Shown: positions 51,601 to 63,559, counted from the stretch's first letter. The stretch: DNA of 64,000 nt from Lytechinus pictus (GCF_037042905.1 NW_026974140.1:12039001-12103000); one strand, 5' to 3'. The notes: generated by a model not told the origin, from the letters alone. Numbers and translations are program-made.

Positions 51601-54600
51601 GGATTGATATTGAAACCTTGAGAGTTACTGCCACCAATAAAGAGATAGTTCACAATGCCATCATCTCCAAGGTCGTCATCTGTTGCAAGAACAATACCTA
51701 CAGGAGCACCATCAGAAGCATGTTCATTCACATAGAAGTCATACTGATGCTGGGTGAACTGAGGATAAAATTCATTCTTCCCTAGCAGTGTCACAGTTAC
51801 ATGAGCATAGTCAACCATGGTAGCTTGTTCATTAGTAGCTGCAACTGTAAGGTAATACATGGTCTTCCCTGCTTCAAAGTCAAGGTTTCCTTGTGTCAGA
51901 ATGAGTCCTGTTTCTGGATTAATTGTAAAGAAGTCTGTGCCATCCCCTCCTGAGATTACATATTCAAAGTCAGCATTTGTACCTGTGTCAGCATCTGTTG
52001 CTGTTACGGTTGCAACAGGTGTAGCACTGGGTGAGTTTTCAAAGACATCAGCAGCGTACACTCTGGGTAGGAAGATTGGTGGATTGTCATCTACATCAGT
52101 GACAGTGACGATCAACATAGCTGTTGCTGACTGGGGGTACATGGCTCGGTCCTTTGCAATGACTTGAATTTGATGTTCAACTGAATTTTCTCTGTCCAAG
52201 CTCCCCACAAGACTCACAATTCCAGAAACTGCATCAATACTAAACAATGAAGCATCTGCCCCACTGATGGAATACCTAATCTCACCATTTATTCCATCAT
52301 CATTGTCTTCAGCATGGACAGTGGTGACATAACCTCCAACATCTTCAGCATTAGAAGAGCGATAGGTATCATCATCGAAGACAGGAGCATCATCATTTGA
52401 ATCAGTGATGAGGAAAGTAACAGAGGTTTCAGCTTCCTTTCTAAGGTTACCATTGTCTGTAGCCTTCACTAAAAGCTCGTAAGTGGTTCCCACATCTCCA
52501 GTTAAAGATATCTGTTTTGTAAAAATCCAACCAGAATCTGCCTCTACATCAAACTTTGCTGTGCCGTTACCACCAGAAATGGAGTAAGTGATGGCTGCAT
52601 TTGATCCTGTATCTTCATCAACTGCTACTACTTGAAGAACTCGAGTACTTGGTGTGGTGTCTGCTGTCACAGGTGAGAAGTATGATGGGGCCTCAAAGAC
52701 AGGTGTGTAGGAGTTATCCTGTGTGACCGTTATGATGACAGCTGCTTCACCATATAATGCAGGTGTACCACGATCCACAGCAAACACACTGAAGGTGTAA
52801 GTATTAGGATTTGAGGTATCATCTGGTGAGGGTGTGATGTATGAAATAGGGTGTTCAGGGAAGATCCAGCCCCTGCCTGTGATGGTCTCAACACGGAAAT
52901 CTTCTGTCATGGTCTTGAGGATATAGTCTACCTTTCCATTGTCACCACTGTCTTCATCTGTTGCTGAAAGTGTGGCAATGACATTGCCTGAGGAAAAGAA
53001 GATCTCTGGATAGGTTGCATTGATTAAGTTTTCAGTAAATACAGGAGCGTTGTCATTTGTATCTTCTACGTTGATAGTGACCTGTGTCTGCACCTCATGA
53101 GATGAATCTGGATCAAATGACTTTACAAGGAGGTAGTGAACAGCTTCGTCTTCAAAGTCTAGAGAGCTGTTTAGTGTGATTTCACCTGTTATTGGGTTTA
53201 TGGCAAACAAGGACGATTGTCCACCAGCTTCTATGGAAAACTGACTCAGGTTGTTCTCATCAGGGTCTGTGGTATGCAGAGTTACAACATGAGTGCCAGG
53301 GGGTGCATTCTCAGGGATGGTAGCATCATATGTCCTGGTGAAGGACATTCTGTTGTCATTGATGTCAGTGACTGTCACAACCACGATAGCAGAGCCTGAT
53401 TGTGATGGGTTCCCTCCATCTGTAGCTTCGACGGTAAGAATGTAAGATGCTACCATCTCCCTGTCCAGGGGTTGGGTTGTGGTTATTACCCCAGAAGAGT
53501 TGATGTCAAAAGCATTATCTGTGTCGCCTGATGTGATTGAGTAGGAGACATCTCCATTGTTTAGACTATCCTCATCAGTTGCTGACACCGAGGCTACCTG
53601 AACCTGTCCACTCTGTTCCTCTCCCACAATTGCAAAGTAGACAGCTTGGTCAAACAATGGAGCATTATCATTCACATCAAGGACTGCCACTTGCAATTCC
53701 ACAAAGTCAGAAAGCTGTGCATTGCCTGTATCTGTCGCTGCAATCCACAAGGAGAATGATTGAATCTCCTCATAATCAAACTTCTTTATGATGCTCACCA
53801 CACCGCTCTGACTTCCGACTCCAAAATGCTCCCCATGGTTGCCGCCAACGATGGAGTATGTCACACTGCCTGTTGCAGTCACTGTTGTGACGGTCATACC
53901 TGTCTGAACATTTTCGCTATAGCTGGAACTCGTACCAGAATTTGGGGAAGTGATGACCGGGAATGAAGCAGTGCTGAACCCCACTCGCAGTGAAGCCACT
54001 GCAGAATTCTGTCCACTCGCCACATTCTCAGCAGTAACTTGGAGATTGTAGACATTGTTTTCATTTGTGAAGTCCTGTTTAGTGAAAACCACACCAGTGT
54101 TGGAGTCCACACGGAATTTGTTGGTGTCTCCACTTGTAATGCTGTATGTTATGACTGCATTATCTTGAAGGTCGGCATCACTTGCCTGGATGGCTGCAAC
54201 AAAGCGACCTGTAGAATGTTTTAAAAAAGGAAGGAAACAAAAACATTCTTCCATTAAATTTCCAAATCAAAATAGGCAATAACATGCCTGAATGATCAAG
54301 ATTTTTTTAAGCGTAGACCTTGCCATATGTGTATGTAAATACATTATTCAGAAATAGGTTTTCCTATTGCCAATCAAACACAAAGTACATGAGGAAAGTC
54401 AAAAGTGAAATGCAATTTAATCTTATCTTCGAAATAACAGTGTTCTGCAATATCTACTATTAGCAAAGCATCAATGCAAAAGAAGGGCTTGAATTTCACA
54501 AAACTCTTCTAACTTAAATTTTTATGACTTAACAAAATTTGAATTACAAAGGAAAAGATTTATCTCCATTTGAATTGAAAATAACTCCTGAATTTGTAAA

Positions 54601-55801
54601 GTTACAATAACATCAACAAATACATAATGCATGTCCATTTAAAGAGAAGTATCACATTATGGTTCAAATCATAAAAAAAATAATAAATTCAAGTTATCAT
54701 CCTCTTTCTACTTATGAAGAGAGATCTATTCATCAGCTAACCTTGTGAGGAGGTGGCTGGTAGCGTGGCAGTATATGATGTGGGAGAAAACTGCGGAGGG
54801 TTATCATTGACATCCAGTACTTCCACATGCACACTGGTGGTTGCCTGGCGTGAAGGACCATCCCGTACGGTTACAGTCAGAACGTATGATGACTGCACTT
54901 CCCGGTCAAGAACCCCTGATGTGATGATTCTGCCTCCTAGTGGGTCGATGGTGAACTTGGACCCAATGTCATCATTAAGTTGGTACCTGCAAGGGGAACA
55001 ATAGTGAGTGGCTATTTATACTGCTTTATAGCTGCTGGTCATTTACTTTCTGAAGTCAGTTGGTTCTGAGATGTCTGATGTATTAAGTGTATGGAACCAT
55101 TGCTTGTTCATTAGTAGGTTGAGTACTTCGTAAGTACATCCTTAATTGTATGTCACTGATTTTAAAATATGATAAAATGATATTATGGAAAATTAACTAA
55201 AAAAATTAAATGGTGTCCAATAACCCAGGAAACTACTAAAGATGCTGTTACAGCTCAAGAATTTTCAACTGCTATCAATTTTACATTGGATTCTTCAATC
55301 AATGGTATAATGATGATAAATGATTGACATCTCCCAGTCACAGGTAGAGTGTCAATATGGAACCATATGACTTAATGTTAAGCAAACTTGTTCTGATAAA
55401 CGTTTCATGAAATGACTTGTCAGACTTTTATTCCACAAATTTTCTGACAGTTACCATTGTACCAGTGCTTCTCAGCAAATCAAAATCAAGGTAAGTTGTC
55501 AAGGGTTGATTAAATGCTCCCCTGAAAACATGAATGAATCAATTAAACAGCTTGTATGTTCTACAGCTACTAGTCAGTATCATTAGTAATTCAATGAAAG
55601 TTTTTTTTCTTCTGAAGAGTACTTACCTTAGATCTGCAGTAACATCAACATCAGTGGCTGTGACTTGGATGACAAAGGTATCAGGACTTGCATCTTCAGA
55701 GACAGTAGCCCGGTAGAAGTCAGAGACAAACTCTGGGTCATGATCATTGTCATCATTCACTGTCAGTGTCATTGTTGTGCGTGCCTGGTGAGGTGGTAGA
55801 C
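37793..55801 (-). CDS. FAT4: Fat4-type giant protocadherin, last eight exons (5' part outside window)
   Basis: Eight exons joined at GT-AG sites with matching phases give about 2,629 residues. In order: the tail of one cadherin repeat, about 13 cadherin repeats (DxNDNxPxF, LDRE and DxD motifs; the last is degenerate), a juxta-membrane Fat-type region, EGF x4, LamG, EGF, LamG, EGF, a membrane helix (39298-39224) and about 475 cytoplasmic residues. This EGF4-LamG-EGF-LamG-EGF order and the tail motifs GLTAEEVAQLNTARP, SFTCSEM, LLGWGPRFDNLVGVFKD and terminal EEFV match vertebrate FAT4. Family knowledge: Fat4 binds Dachsous across cell contacts and acts in planar polarity and Hippo control. Vertebrate FAT4 has 34 cadherin repeats and about 4,980 residues, so nearly half lies upstream of 64000. 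Dachsous and type III classical cadherins were considered but lack this combination. Confidence 0.93.
39634..40018. other. Fat4 intron; nothing recognised
   Basis: Short AT-rich intron with no repeat or RNA gene seen. Confidence 0.6.
40019..40286 (-). CDS. FAT4: Fat4 exon: LamG2 core
   Basis: A TTATAG acceptor and a GTAAG donor bound 268 bp encoding LTNGSVMYSYGTG, then IPSSSLTDGAWHNITLTSSG and GLGLTGMALGGTEMP. DGAWHxITL and the LGG turn are standard LamG signatures. Phases match the neighbouring exons. Confidence 0.93.
40287..40830. other. Fat4 intron; possible degenerate repeat ends
   Basis: TTAACCCTAGGTTAAACC at 40376 and GTTAAACCTAGGTTTAACC at 40576 are inverted-repeat words like those at the ends of the 3.2-kb element at 9454-12649. 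This may be a short internal-deletion relative. Nothing else seen. Confidence 0.4.
40831..41048 (-). CDS. FAT4: Fat4 exon: start of LamG2 with polybasic insert
   Basis: A CTACCAG acceptor and a GTAGGA donor. It encodes DMNSVSFGGGGRVDYRV, an insert with AKRRRRRASG (about 40930-40947), then SLSLSFRTGVKDGLLLYV, a normal LamG strand. The arginine run fits a furin-type cleavage consensus. Confidence 0.93.
41049..41536. other. Fat4 intron; nothing recognised
   Basis: AT-rich, no recognisable feature. Confidence 0.6.
41537..41835 (-). CDS. FAT4: Fat4 exon: end of LamG1 and EGF5
   Basis: A GTCCAG acceptor and a GTTAGC donor. It encodes SLAFDNNPLTVGGVYD, FVGCMKSIDVNGE (LamG end), then CVREGCSETSCSDGSVC to CDCDEETSGATC (EGF with shortened spacing). 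Confidence 0.93.
41909..42026. mobile_element. GGAG-CRTTTCATGA inverted-repeat element, copy 1
   Basis: GGAGAGCATTTCATGA at the left and ATGAAATGCTCCCC at the right, with the shared core CCAATCAGATGCATGGATT. Same layout as the five other copies in the Fat4 introns. Confidence 0.7.
42395..42474 (-). CDS. FAT4: Fat4 short exon within LamG1 (80 bp)
   Basis: An ATACAG acceptor and a GTAAGC donor bound SVVLNILDEDCPRLSADACR and ASQDTTI. The phase joins the VEVRMEGT end of the giant exon to the SLAFDNN of the next, completing a LamG fold. It is too short to be found as an open frame alone. Confidence 0.9.
43010..43110. promoter_or_regulatory. Candidate regulatory patch with two perfect inverted repeats
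   Basis: AGTAATTAATTACT (43071-43084) is a perfect palindrome of two TAAT homeodomain cores. CCAGCG-TC-CGCTGG (43052-43065) is a perfect inverted repeat six bases upstream. They lie close together in a GC-raised island of the Fat4 intron. Function is inferred only. Confidence 0.3.
43955..44214. mobile_element. MITE, GGGCCCC-ended, 260 bp
   Basis: GGGCCCCATCTTTACAAAGA, then ATTGCAATTGATCCGATCAA, is mirrored by TTGATTGGATTGTAACTCTT, then TGTAAGACGGGGGCC. The ends are related in form to the GGGCCCCTAACACAAAGG family, but the subterminal sequence differs. Confidence 0.7.
44824..44966. mobile_element. GGAG-CGTTTCATGA inverted-repeat element, copy 2 (best preserved)
   Basis: CCTGGGGAGCGTTTCATC and the TTTGTCCGACAACTGACA block at the left; ACTTGTCAGATAAAATCC and TTTCATGAAACACTCCCCTGG at the right. 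The core CTGATTGGCTGAGAGGCA holds an inverted CCAAT. Confidence 0.8.
45421..45556. mobile_element. Same inverted-repeat family, copy 3
   Basis: GGGGGGCGTTTCACACAAGG at the left, GAAACGCTCCC at the right, and core GCGAATCAGATGCAAGCATT. Confidence 0.7.
46160..46280. mobile_element. Same inverted-repeat family, copy 4 (diverged)
   Basis: TTGGGAGCTTTTCTGTAAC at the left, CTCATGAAGAACTCCC at the right, and core CCTTGCATCTGATTGGGCAA in the opposite orientation. Confidence 0.6.
47009..47153. mobile_element. Same inverted-repeat family, copy 5 (diverged)
   Basis: GGAGGGCATTTTCATGTAAT at the left, CTTATGAAACCTTCCTC at the right, and core CGACCAATCAGATACAAGGA. Confidence 0.6.
49443..54208 (-). CDS. 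FAT4: Fat4 giant exon (4766 bp): ~12 cadherin repeats, EGF1-4, start of LamG1
   Basis: A TTCTACAG acceptor and a GTAAGA donor bound 1,588 uninterrupted codons. Cadherin repeats are delimited by VNDNAPLF, INDNRMSF, TNDNAPVF, SNDDAPVF, VDDNPPIF, GNDAPIF, INDNGPVF and RNDNPSTL. Two linkers are degenerate (TQDNSYTPVF and LLGKNEFYPQF). The stretch at about 50800-50260 resembles the Fat juxta-EGF region. EGF modules lie at about 50235-50055, 50055-49945, 49944-49833 (calcium-binding type, INECSSDPC) and 49832-49730, and LamG1 starts at about 49728. A very large exon in this part is also known in vertebrate FAT4. Confidence 0.95.
54209..54741. other. Fat4 intron; nothing recognised
   Basis: AT-rich intron between the giant exon and the preceding exon; no feature seen. 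Confidence 0.6.
54742..54986 (-). CDS. FAT4: Fat4 exon: cadherin repeat
   Basis: A TTGCAG acceptor and a GTTAGC donor. It encodes YQLNDDIGSKFTIDPLGGRI, LDREVQSSYVLTVTVRDG, VLDVNDNPPQF and the start of the next repeat. Phases match both sides. Confidence 0.92.
55398..55524. mobile_element. Same inverted-repeat family, copy 6
   Basis: AACGTTTCATGAAATGACTT and GTCAGAC at the left, TTGTCAAGGGTTGATTAAAT then GCTCCCC at the right. Lies in the intron 54987-55626. Confidence 0.65.
55627..55801 (-). CDS. FAT4: Fat4 exon: cadherin repeat junction (most 5' exon in window)
   Basis: A TTTTTAG acceptor and a GTAAGT donor. It encodes the end of a repeat (LTVNDDNDHDPEF) and the start of the next (FYRATVSEDASPDTFVIQV then TATDVD). 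It begins mid-repeat in phase, so more exons must lie upstream, beyond 64000. Confidence 0.92.
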
Positions 55802-58307
55802 CTAAAAATATATTCAAAGAAAAAATGGAAGGATTTATAAACTAGAATTGTGACAAAAGATACAATAATAACAGAAAACATTACAAAAAAATTCAGCACT
55901 TAAGTGTTATTTTTCACTGAAGGAACACACATTCACAGTACAATTTCTTTCTTGTAAATATGCAATCTTCTAAATATTACTCAAATCCTGTTAAATAATT
56001 CAAGGTAATAAAAATTATTCAGGCTAATTGGCAAAAATAAATCCTACATACATTCATAATTTTCTACTTTAAAAAGAAATGAATAAAAAGTATGGGAACT
56101 TTTTATACAACTTGATAGGTGATGGGTCTGGGATCTTGCATACGTCATTGGAACCAAACAGAAGAAAATGACAAATTAATTTCATTAATCTGGTGTATGT
56201 AGAATAAAAACTTATGGTGAAGTAATTACAGCAAACACCTACATTCACCACACACTCAACAGTAAACCCTCTATGGAAGAAATATGTCACCACAAAAAAA
56301 ATCACAAACAAGCGACAAGTTCCGGTTCATTAACGGCTCTGCGATGAATAAAAAAAGCTAAGGAGAGATGAAAGCGGCAGACAAAAGATGGCAATCAACC
56401 CTGGCTTTGAGATAAATTTGCTGCATATTTCAAAGTGGCAGGCTCTAAATGGTTGCCTGTGTAAGCAGGGCTTGTAATGAACAATTTGGTGAGATATCCC
56501 CTTCCGTCAAGCAAGGAAAGGGTATGGGAGGTGACATGGATTGCAAGGACAGCTGTGGTCTATGGATTCTTAAGCAGCAGAGATTTAACGGAACATAGGT
56601 TATCATAGCTGAGGATTTCAGGTGCCATGTACGTGCACCTGCTTGGATTTTCACTCCAAGTCAAGTTCTTGTCCTGCAGGGTTTTTGTTCGTAAGGTAGA
56701 AACTCAGAAGGAAGGAAACCCTATTTCTTAAATGAATCTTTGAATTTTTCCCATTTCTTGCCCACAAAAATAGTGTCATATATTTTCACTCTCCTTTGAA
56801 AGTTTTGGTTGAGTTAGGGCCTTCAAGAATGCTTGGAAAATTATAAAGCTAAGCATCTTATGTTATATTACAGAAGAAAAAGGGACATTCATTATGTTCC
56901 TTACAGCCACTAGAAAGAAAATTAGTTATGAAAAAGAATCAAAATTGGAAAAATTGATTCTCTATCTATAAACCCTAAGATTCAAGATCAATTGCTATTA
57001 TCTCTCTTCCTGTCAAGTATAATGAAGTGTATGGAATGTTTGATATCAGAAGGATTAGTACATGTAGTAAATTCTGACAGAAAATTTGACATTGGCTCAT
57101 AATCAATCAATTTCTTTTTTTTAAGTATTGATTTATATGTGCAGTCAACACATCTTATTAAGTTTCTCCCATCCACCCATTATATGTAACTAATCAATCA
57201 TATAAATTGTTCTATATATATTCAAAACTATTTGCATATTTCTCTCTTGAGGAAATTATTATATGGCAATGCCACAGTAATAAATCTCAAGGTGGGATAA
57301 TAACCATTAAGGGTTTTTTCCCAATTCCCCCACAGGTGTATGATTACTTTCCATAAAGCTGGCTTAACTTCCTTTGACACAATACATGATTAGAGTACCT
57401 CATTATTACAAGGTCATGTCATGGATTTGAAATTGAAAGGATTTTTAACAACAAAGCCAATTTGTAATGACTATAATGCATATTGGTGGTGCATGAAATA
57501 ATGCAGAAATTTTCCTTGAACTTCAATCTACCACTTTATACTAAAGTACTTTGGACATTTTTAGTTCATTTTCAAAATCATGTTCTGAAACAAGTACTCC
57601 ACCTCGCTTGTAACAACGTAATTGTAAACCCATACCCTTCTCGGGGTCATTAACACTGGAAGTAATTCGCATGTCATCATGTGGTTTATTAAAGTCAGCC
57701 AATATCTAATCCTCATTGCCTTTGGAACTTGTAACAGTCTGGTCGTTAAACTTCCCAAGGCTCTTGGCATGATCCTGATTACTGAAGATCGGTCACGTTC
57801 TCATCCCTCTCCAAAAGAGATGTCAGCGATACCTTGTCAATATATTTCTGTTCTACCCCCTCTACCCACACTGGGGAAGGGTAAAGAACACCTGTGCTAG
57901 TATCATAACTGTGAAAATGCACATGAACTTTCCCTACCAATAAAAATAATTTCCATTGTGAAAATGGAGATCAGATTTAGCAACTAAGATTTGGGATCTT
58001 CTAAGGATCTGGAAAGTGGATATGAGAGTGCCAAACACCCCTTCTATTAAGATGGATGTACAAGGGACATCAAACTATAGCCATACAATAATTCACCAAA
58101 TCCCTAATGTGATACATGCTACCACTGCCATAGTAACCAAATCTAAAGAACTGTATCATATGACATCTCTTTAGTTTAGTCCTCAGCGCGTCACTGCAAA
58201 CTTGGGCCAAGACTCCAAGAGGAAAGACTACAAACAGTGCTCAATTATTGACAGAATATAGAATATAGAGTATTCAAGAACTATTGACCAACTTCATTCT
58301 ATCACTA

Positions 58308-58439
58308 GGGGCCAGTAACACAAAGCTTAGCAATGATCTTAGAACATTTTTTCTACGCTCGATCCCATTGACTTCAATGTACAATCAATCGTGAAAATCA
58401 AGCGTACGATTAATCGCTAACCTTTGTTTTACGGGACCC
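58308..58439. mobile_element. MITE, GGGGCC...TAACACAAAG family, copy 2 (132 bp)
   Basis: GGGGCCAGTAACACAAAGCT then TAGCAATGATC at the left. GATTAATCGCTAACCTTTGT then TTTACGGGACCC at the right is the inverse. Shares the GCGATTAATCGCTAACCTTT word with 3149-3553. Confidence 0.75.
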
Positions 58440-61109
58440 AGATGACCTGAACCAGACACGTGGGGAACATAAAAGAACTGTTGAAAATAATAAATACTAC
58501 CAGGTAATCATCTCCCTAATTCATAAAGCTACCAACGAATCTATTCTATCATCACTGATTATACCCCCTCCTTCACATAACCACCACCCTGATGTTCACC
58601 CCTCCCCATCCCCCTTCATACATAATCCCTCATAACCTTTGATAGTGACCCTTGACATCTTGGTGCATTTGAAGCAGTCACTGAGAAATCAAAGAACCCT
58701 GGCTACCACCCGAGGTCTTCAGACAGTACATGCCATACAGTCTATTGTGAGATAGTATCTCTACTACTAATTGTCTTCTGGGGTGAAAGTACTTTTGTGA
58801 TGACAATGGTGAGGCAAGCATCACTCTTTCAGAGAGAGGAAAAAATAAGAAGACGCTCACTTTCAATATCATATCGGATTAAACAGCTGTATCAACATAT
58901 GAGGTGATTTGTGCAACCCTATTCTCGGTGAAAAACGAGTTACATGCATGAATATGATCAGCTATGACCACATAATCTTTACAAATTCTGAATCAATGGA
59001 ATCAAATCTGTTCATTCTGTCCAGGGAGTTGATCACATGATTTTGACAAAATAATGTTGATGTCCTCTTTTGACTTTGTTTTAAAACCTAGATATCAAAT
59101 GGAAAGAGGACATTTGCCAGTATGAATTAAACACACTCCCTTATCATTACAATTACCAAAAAAAATAGTGATTATAAATCGCGATAGAGATTTAATGAAG
59201 ATGAGGTGAAAGCACTGACAGAATTTGACTTTGATTTGAACTTGGAAGGAAATAGGTATTTGTGCTAATCACTTCCTCTCAGGGCTTGTTGAACTATGAT
59301 CTGCTATTACTTCCTTAAAATAGCTGAAAGAGTTCATCTCCGTCCAAAACCCTCTCTCCTGTCACACCCTTCAGTCTTCATCTCATCCATCCAATCAAAG
59401 GAAACCTTACAACAAAATATTTATTCAAACCTACTTCATTCTAACACTGAAACAGTGAAATATATATACTCAGACATCAACAAATAAACATTCTCCTAAG
59501 CACATCTACGGCCTCATATCTTGTCACTTCTTGAAGACCCTAAAAAATACCGCAATTCAAAGACTATGCCGTATTTACGGCTGCAACGTGCCATATCAAA
59601 ACTTAGCGATTCAGAGAACTGCTGTTCCCTCTAACCTCCTTGTTTTGTTTTTGAGCTGTGGGTCGGTGAGGTTTGGGTGCCTACGTGTGGAACAGCAACC
59701 AGGCATCAGGGATGGGGGAATTCTGGGCTCTGATCTCTGTCATGTCTGCTATTGTCCCTCCATATTTCACTGTCGCCCGGTAGAAGTTCCACTCCCCCTC
59801 AGATTACTCAGCTACCAGTTTTAATACGACAGAACATGGAAATAAAAACACATGATACTCCGGCAATTTGCATGAATACCGGTGTCGGCGGCAAGTGGAA
59901 ACATTCCGACTCATATTTCTATGCTTTCTGGGGTATTGGATTTCAATGGCATAATGAAGAAATGTGATTGCAGGTATTAAAATACCAGCAAAGTGAGAAT
60001 TTGATGATATAAATCTTATCCTCAAGATGCTTGAACCAACATGAAATACATTATCATTATGTCATAACCAATTTGAGAGGATATGTTTTTCAAAAATATA
60101 GTTACTAAGCCTTGTAGCCTATGTAACCCCCAAAAGTGATTTTTAAAACAAACAGCCAGTCCTCCAAATAGCATTTGAGTACATGACTACATGTTCACTG
60201 ATCAATGTAGGCCTACTGCAACAACTGCATATTATGTCCCACAACAGAGATCATCAATGACCTTTCTTAATATCTACCATCTTGAAAAAATACAAAATTC
60301 TTCAATTAATTTATAGGCTATATATGAATTGTCTTGAAGACTTCTATCAATAAAAACCACACTAGAAAGATCATATCAAAAAAGTAAAGAAAAAGGCCCA
60401 TATGTGAAATATTTTCTAAATGTTAAAATATATTTTTTTATTAACTTACATTTGTTACTTGCATACATTTATTTCTATTGATATATAGCTACATTTTCAT
60501 TTGATAGGGATAAATTAATTTCTTGTTCCCATTACTCCACAGATATGTGATTAATATATTCCCTCACTTTTCTTTTCTTCCCTCATTTCATTATTCCTTC
60601 TTTTTAAAATCTGCCTATTACTTGTGTGCATTTCCCTTTTCTATTCCTTTCCCTTTCACCATTCCTTCATTTCATTCTCAAATTCTTCCTTCATTTCGCA
60701 CCTTCCCTAGTGAAAATCATGTCCTACGAGTCAGGATCCACTAGCGTCAAAATGGATGTGTAATAGAGGCCATCACAGGTCGGCTAGGAATCATTCGCTA
60801 TCACCAACACATCCATATATTTACGGCTGGAATTCCTTCAACCAATATAGTTGACCCAGCTCCAATTCGGGTGAGTGAAATTTATGTTTCCAATCGCTCC
60901 CAGAGTTGGTTTAAATAGTGAGATGATGGATCATCGAATAAAACTTTTTTATCCAGTTGAAATGACTAAATCATTGCCATTCTAAAATGATTATGACTAA
61001 CGTTATCTTTTGAATACACTGCATACCAATTAAACTTGTTAATTTCTCATATTTGATACCTTTCAGCAATAACTATTTCGGTGGCAGCATACCAAGCTGT
61101 CTCAACATT

Positions 61110-61205
61110 CTATTTTATTGTATATATATCCTTACCTTGTAATTGTTTTTAATTTTTAATGAAATAAATTGAAATTGAATTGAGATATATATATATATAT
61201 ATATA
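61110..61205 (+). repeat. Probable LINE 3' tail followed by (AT)n
   Basis: TTGTAATTGTTTTTAATTTT, then TAATGAAATAAATTGAAATT and GAATTGAG, then (AT)10 at 61185-61204. A poly-adenylation-like AATAAATTGAA tail followed by a microsatellite is typical of truncated LINE ends; class not determined. Confidence 0.45.
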
Positions 61206-63559
61206 CAAAATGCAGAAAAAATGTCAGTAAGGAGATAGAAGGTAAAAAAAAACATTAAAAAAAATGGTACAGGGGCTTATGTATAAAGAGGAGGTAGCGG
61301 TCTATAATACTTAACTAATGATTCAAGTAATAAGTGGGCCTACATCGTAGGGAATTCATTTCAAGCACATAGGCAATCTGATGGGCAATACAAACGCTGT
61401 TGCTCTTATACCCTCAAAACAGATATTTAGCATTGAGTTTTCAACAAAAGACAAAATTTATCTTGTAGTTGACTGAGAGTTGCTGAGAGTAAAAACATGA
61501 TTGTAAATTTATCTGAAAGCTTGTTCACTTTCAATCATGTAGAGGGGACTACCATCCATCTCTTATGATTATTCTGCCTTCTATTGCGTCTCAAGTTTCA
61601 AGTATCCGATGGTAATTTGCAATTCTGCGGCAGCCAATAGTGCGACTTCTCTGACCCAGTATCTGCATAATGAATGGCTAGATGAGGGTAAACCTCCTGC
61701 AAACATGGGAATCCGTACGTACATGTACGTATGCCCTGACAAGTATTCCGCAAGGGGTTTACATAAAACAAGGTTTCCAAGAAATGCATGTCATGACAAA
61801 ACGTCTTCATCTAGGAATACAACTGCAAATGCCCCATGCATTGTTTCTGCATTCCTCCTTCATCATGACTTTCTCTAAGAATAAGGTACAAAAACCTCTT
61901 TTTAATGGCATCCTAGATCTGTACTACAATAATATACACATACTATCACTATGATTATTCAATGCATTACGTGTTTTAGATTACATCATTGTATGGGAAG
62001 TCATACAATTTCAGTGCCTTTATACAAATTTTGTTTTGAAAATCACCCTGTAATTGATTTCAATACACCTCAATGCAATCAAATTTACATGAAGATAAAA
62101 AGATATTTTATGGTTATCTGTCTACATCAATAGGTAGGCCTAATGATATAATGAATGAGCCTTCTGAAAGTATAATTTTCAAAATATCCTGTGAACATTT
62201 CATAAGTTCAAATTCTCAACATTTATATTTTCCTACCACCTGCCCCCCAAAAGGCCTTAAACCCAACAAGTCTGAAGATCAGTTTCACTTCTCATTCCAC
62301 CTCACCTACTCCTTTCCCATCTACTTTTACATAAAAAAAATATAAAATGAGCTGCAAACAGCAACTAAGCACCCTCTTCTACCTTCCCTTCTTGTCTGTT
62401 AATGTTCAAAATTTTGAACAAAGACGATCACCCTCACAAATTGAAAAATCAATTTTCCGCTCCAGTTCCTCAAACTGGCCTCCAAATTCAAAGCCAAGAA
62501 ATGGGTGTTAAAAGGTAGAATGTTATTGTACTCCAAAGTTTACGCTATGGTTGGAAAGTCTTGAGGGATAATGTCAGTTCACTTCCCCCTTATCTTGTTT
62601 GATATATAAAGTGCAAGAATCCCATAATCATGATAATATTTGGAGCTTTTCACATCCCCATTTACCAAACACTCAAAATGAAACAAAAACATCTTACTTT
62701 ATTTCTATTGTGTGAGCAATTAACTTTACATGAAATATTATTGAAATATGACAAGCTTGCACTTTGAAGAGATAACCTGGACATGACATTGACAGACAAA
62801 ACAGTGTCAGTATCAATAATACACCATTGTCCTTTTGGAAGTCACAGGAAGATGTCCCATATGAACATGATCTTGTCATTTAAGATTAACTTAATGAATA
62901 TAAGATATGCCAATGTCTTTTTTAGCTTATTTGATTACAAGATTCAGGGGGGAAAAAAATCAAAGTAAAAAGGATGGGGATGAAACATTGCGATGATATA
63001 AATTTCTCTTTTGCTTCATGTGAAAGAGCAATACAATAGGAAATTTGTATAAAAATAGGTGTGTAAGAATAAACCAATGAAAAGTGCAAAACATTTTTAA
63101 ATCTATATTATCTTGATGAACACCTCTAAATTCGAAACCCCCCAAAATGATTTATCAAATGTTTAAAGGTGAAGGGACTTTTCTATAAGTCCTTATCAAG
63201 AGCCGATTCAGTTGCAAGAAAAAGCATAGGCCGTGTGAACTATTCATTTTTATCTTTTAACTTTAAGGTTCATGTTACAATTAGAATTCACATTCATACA
63301 TTTGATGAAATCATAACATTCCTCAAGGGTTAACTCAGGATACAATTGCCAGTAAAGAAAATCTCATGAAAGCAAATTTCTTGACTGCAATCATTGTATC
63401 ATAGTATTTTCCATTTGAAGAAAAAAAGAACTTCACATGTATTTGGAATTGCTATTTTTATTCTCATGAAAAAGTCAGCACAGTAACAAGCAAGATATAC
63501 ATGTATCATTTTTTTAAACATATGTTTTATACATACATTTTTCTGCATGATAATTCTGG

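Noticed and set aside
37793-55801. Identification of the cadherin as Dachsous, Flamingo/CELSR or a type III classical cadherin
   Set aside because: Dachsous lacks EGF/LamG modules. CELSR has a seven-helix end. Classical cadherin tails have different catenin motifs. The module order and tail boxes fit Fat4.
59531-59967. GC-raised patch with 97- and 71-codon plus frames in the Fat4 intron
   Set aside because: No homology recognised on either strand and no good splice pair; recorded only as intronic DNA.
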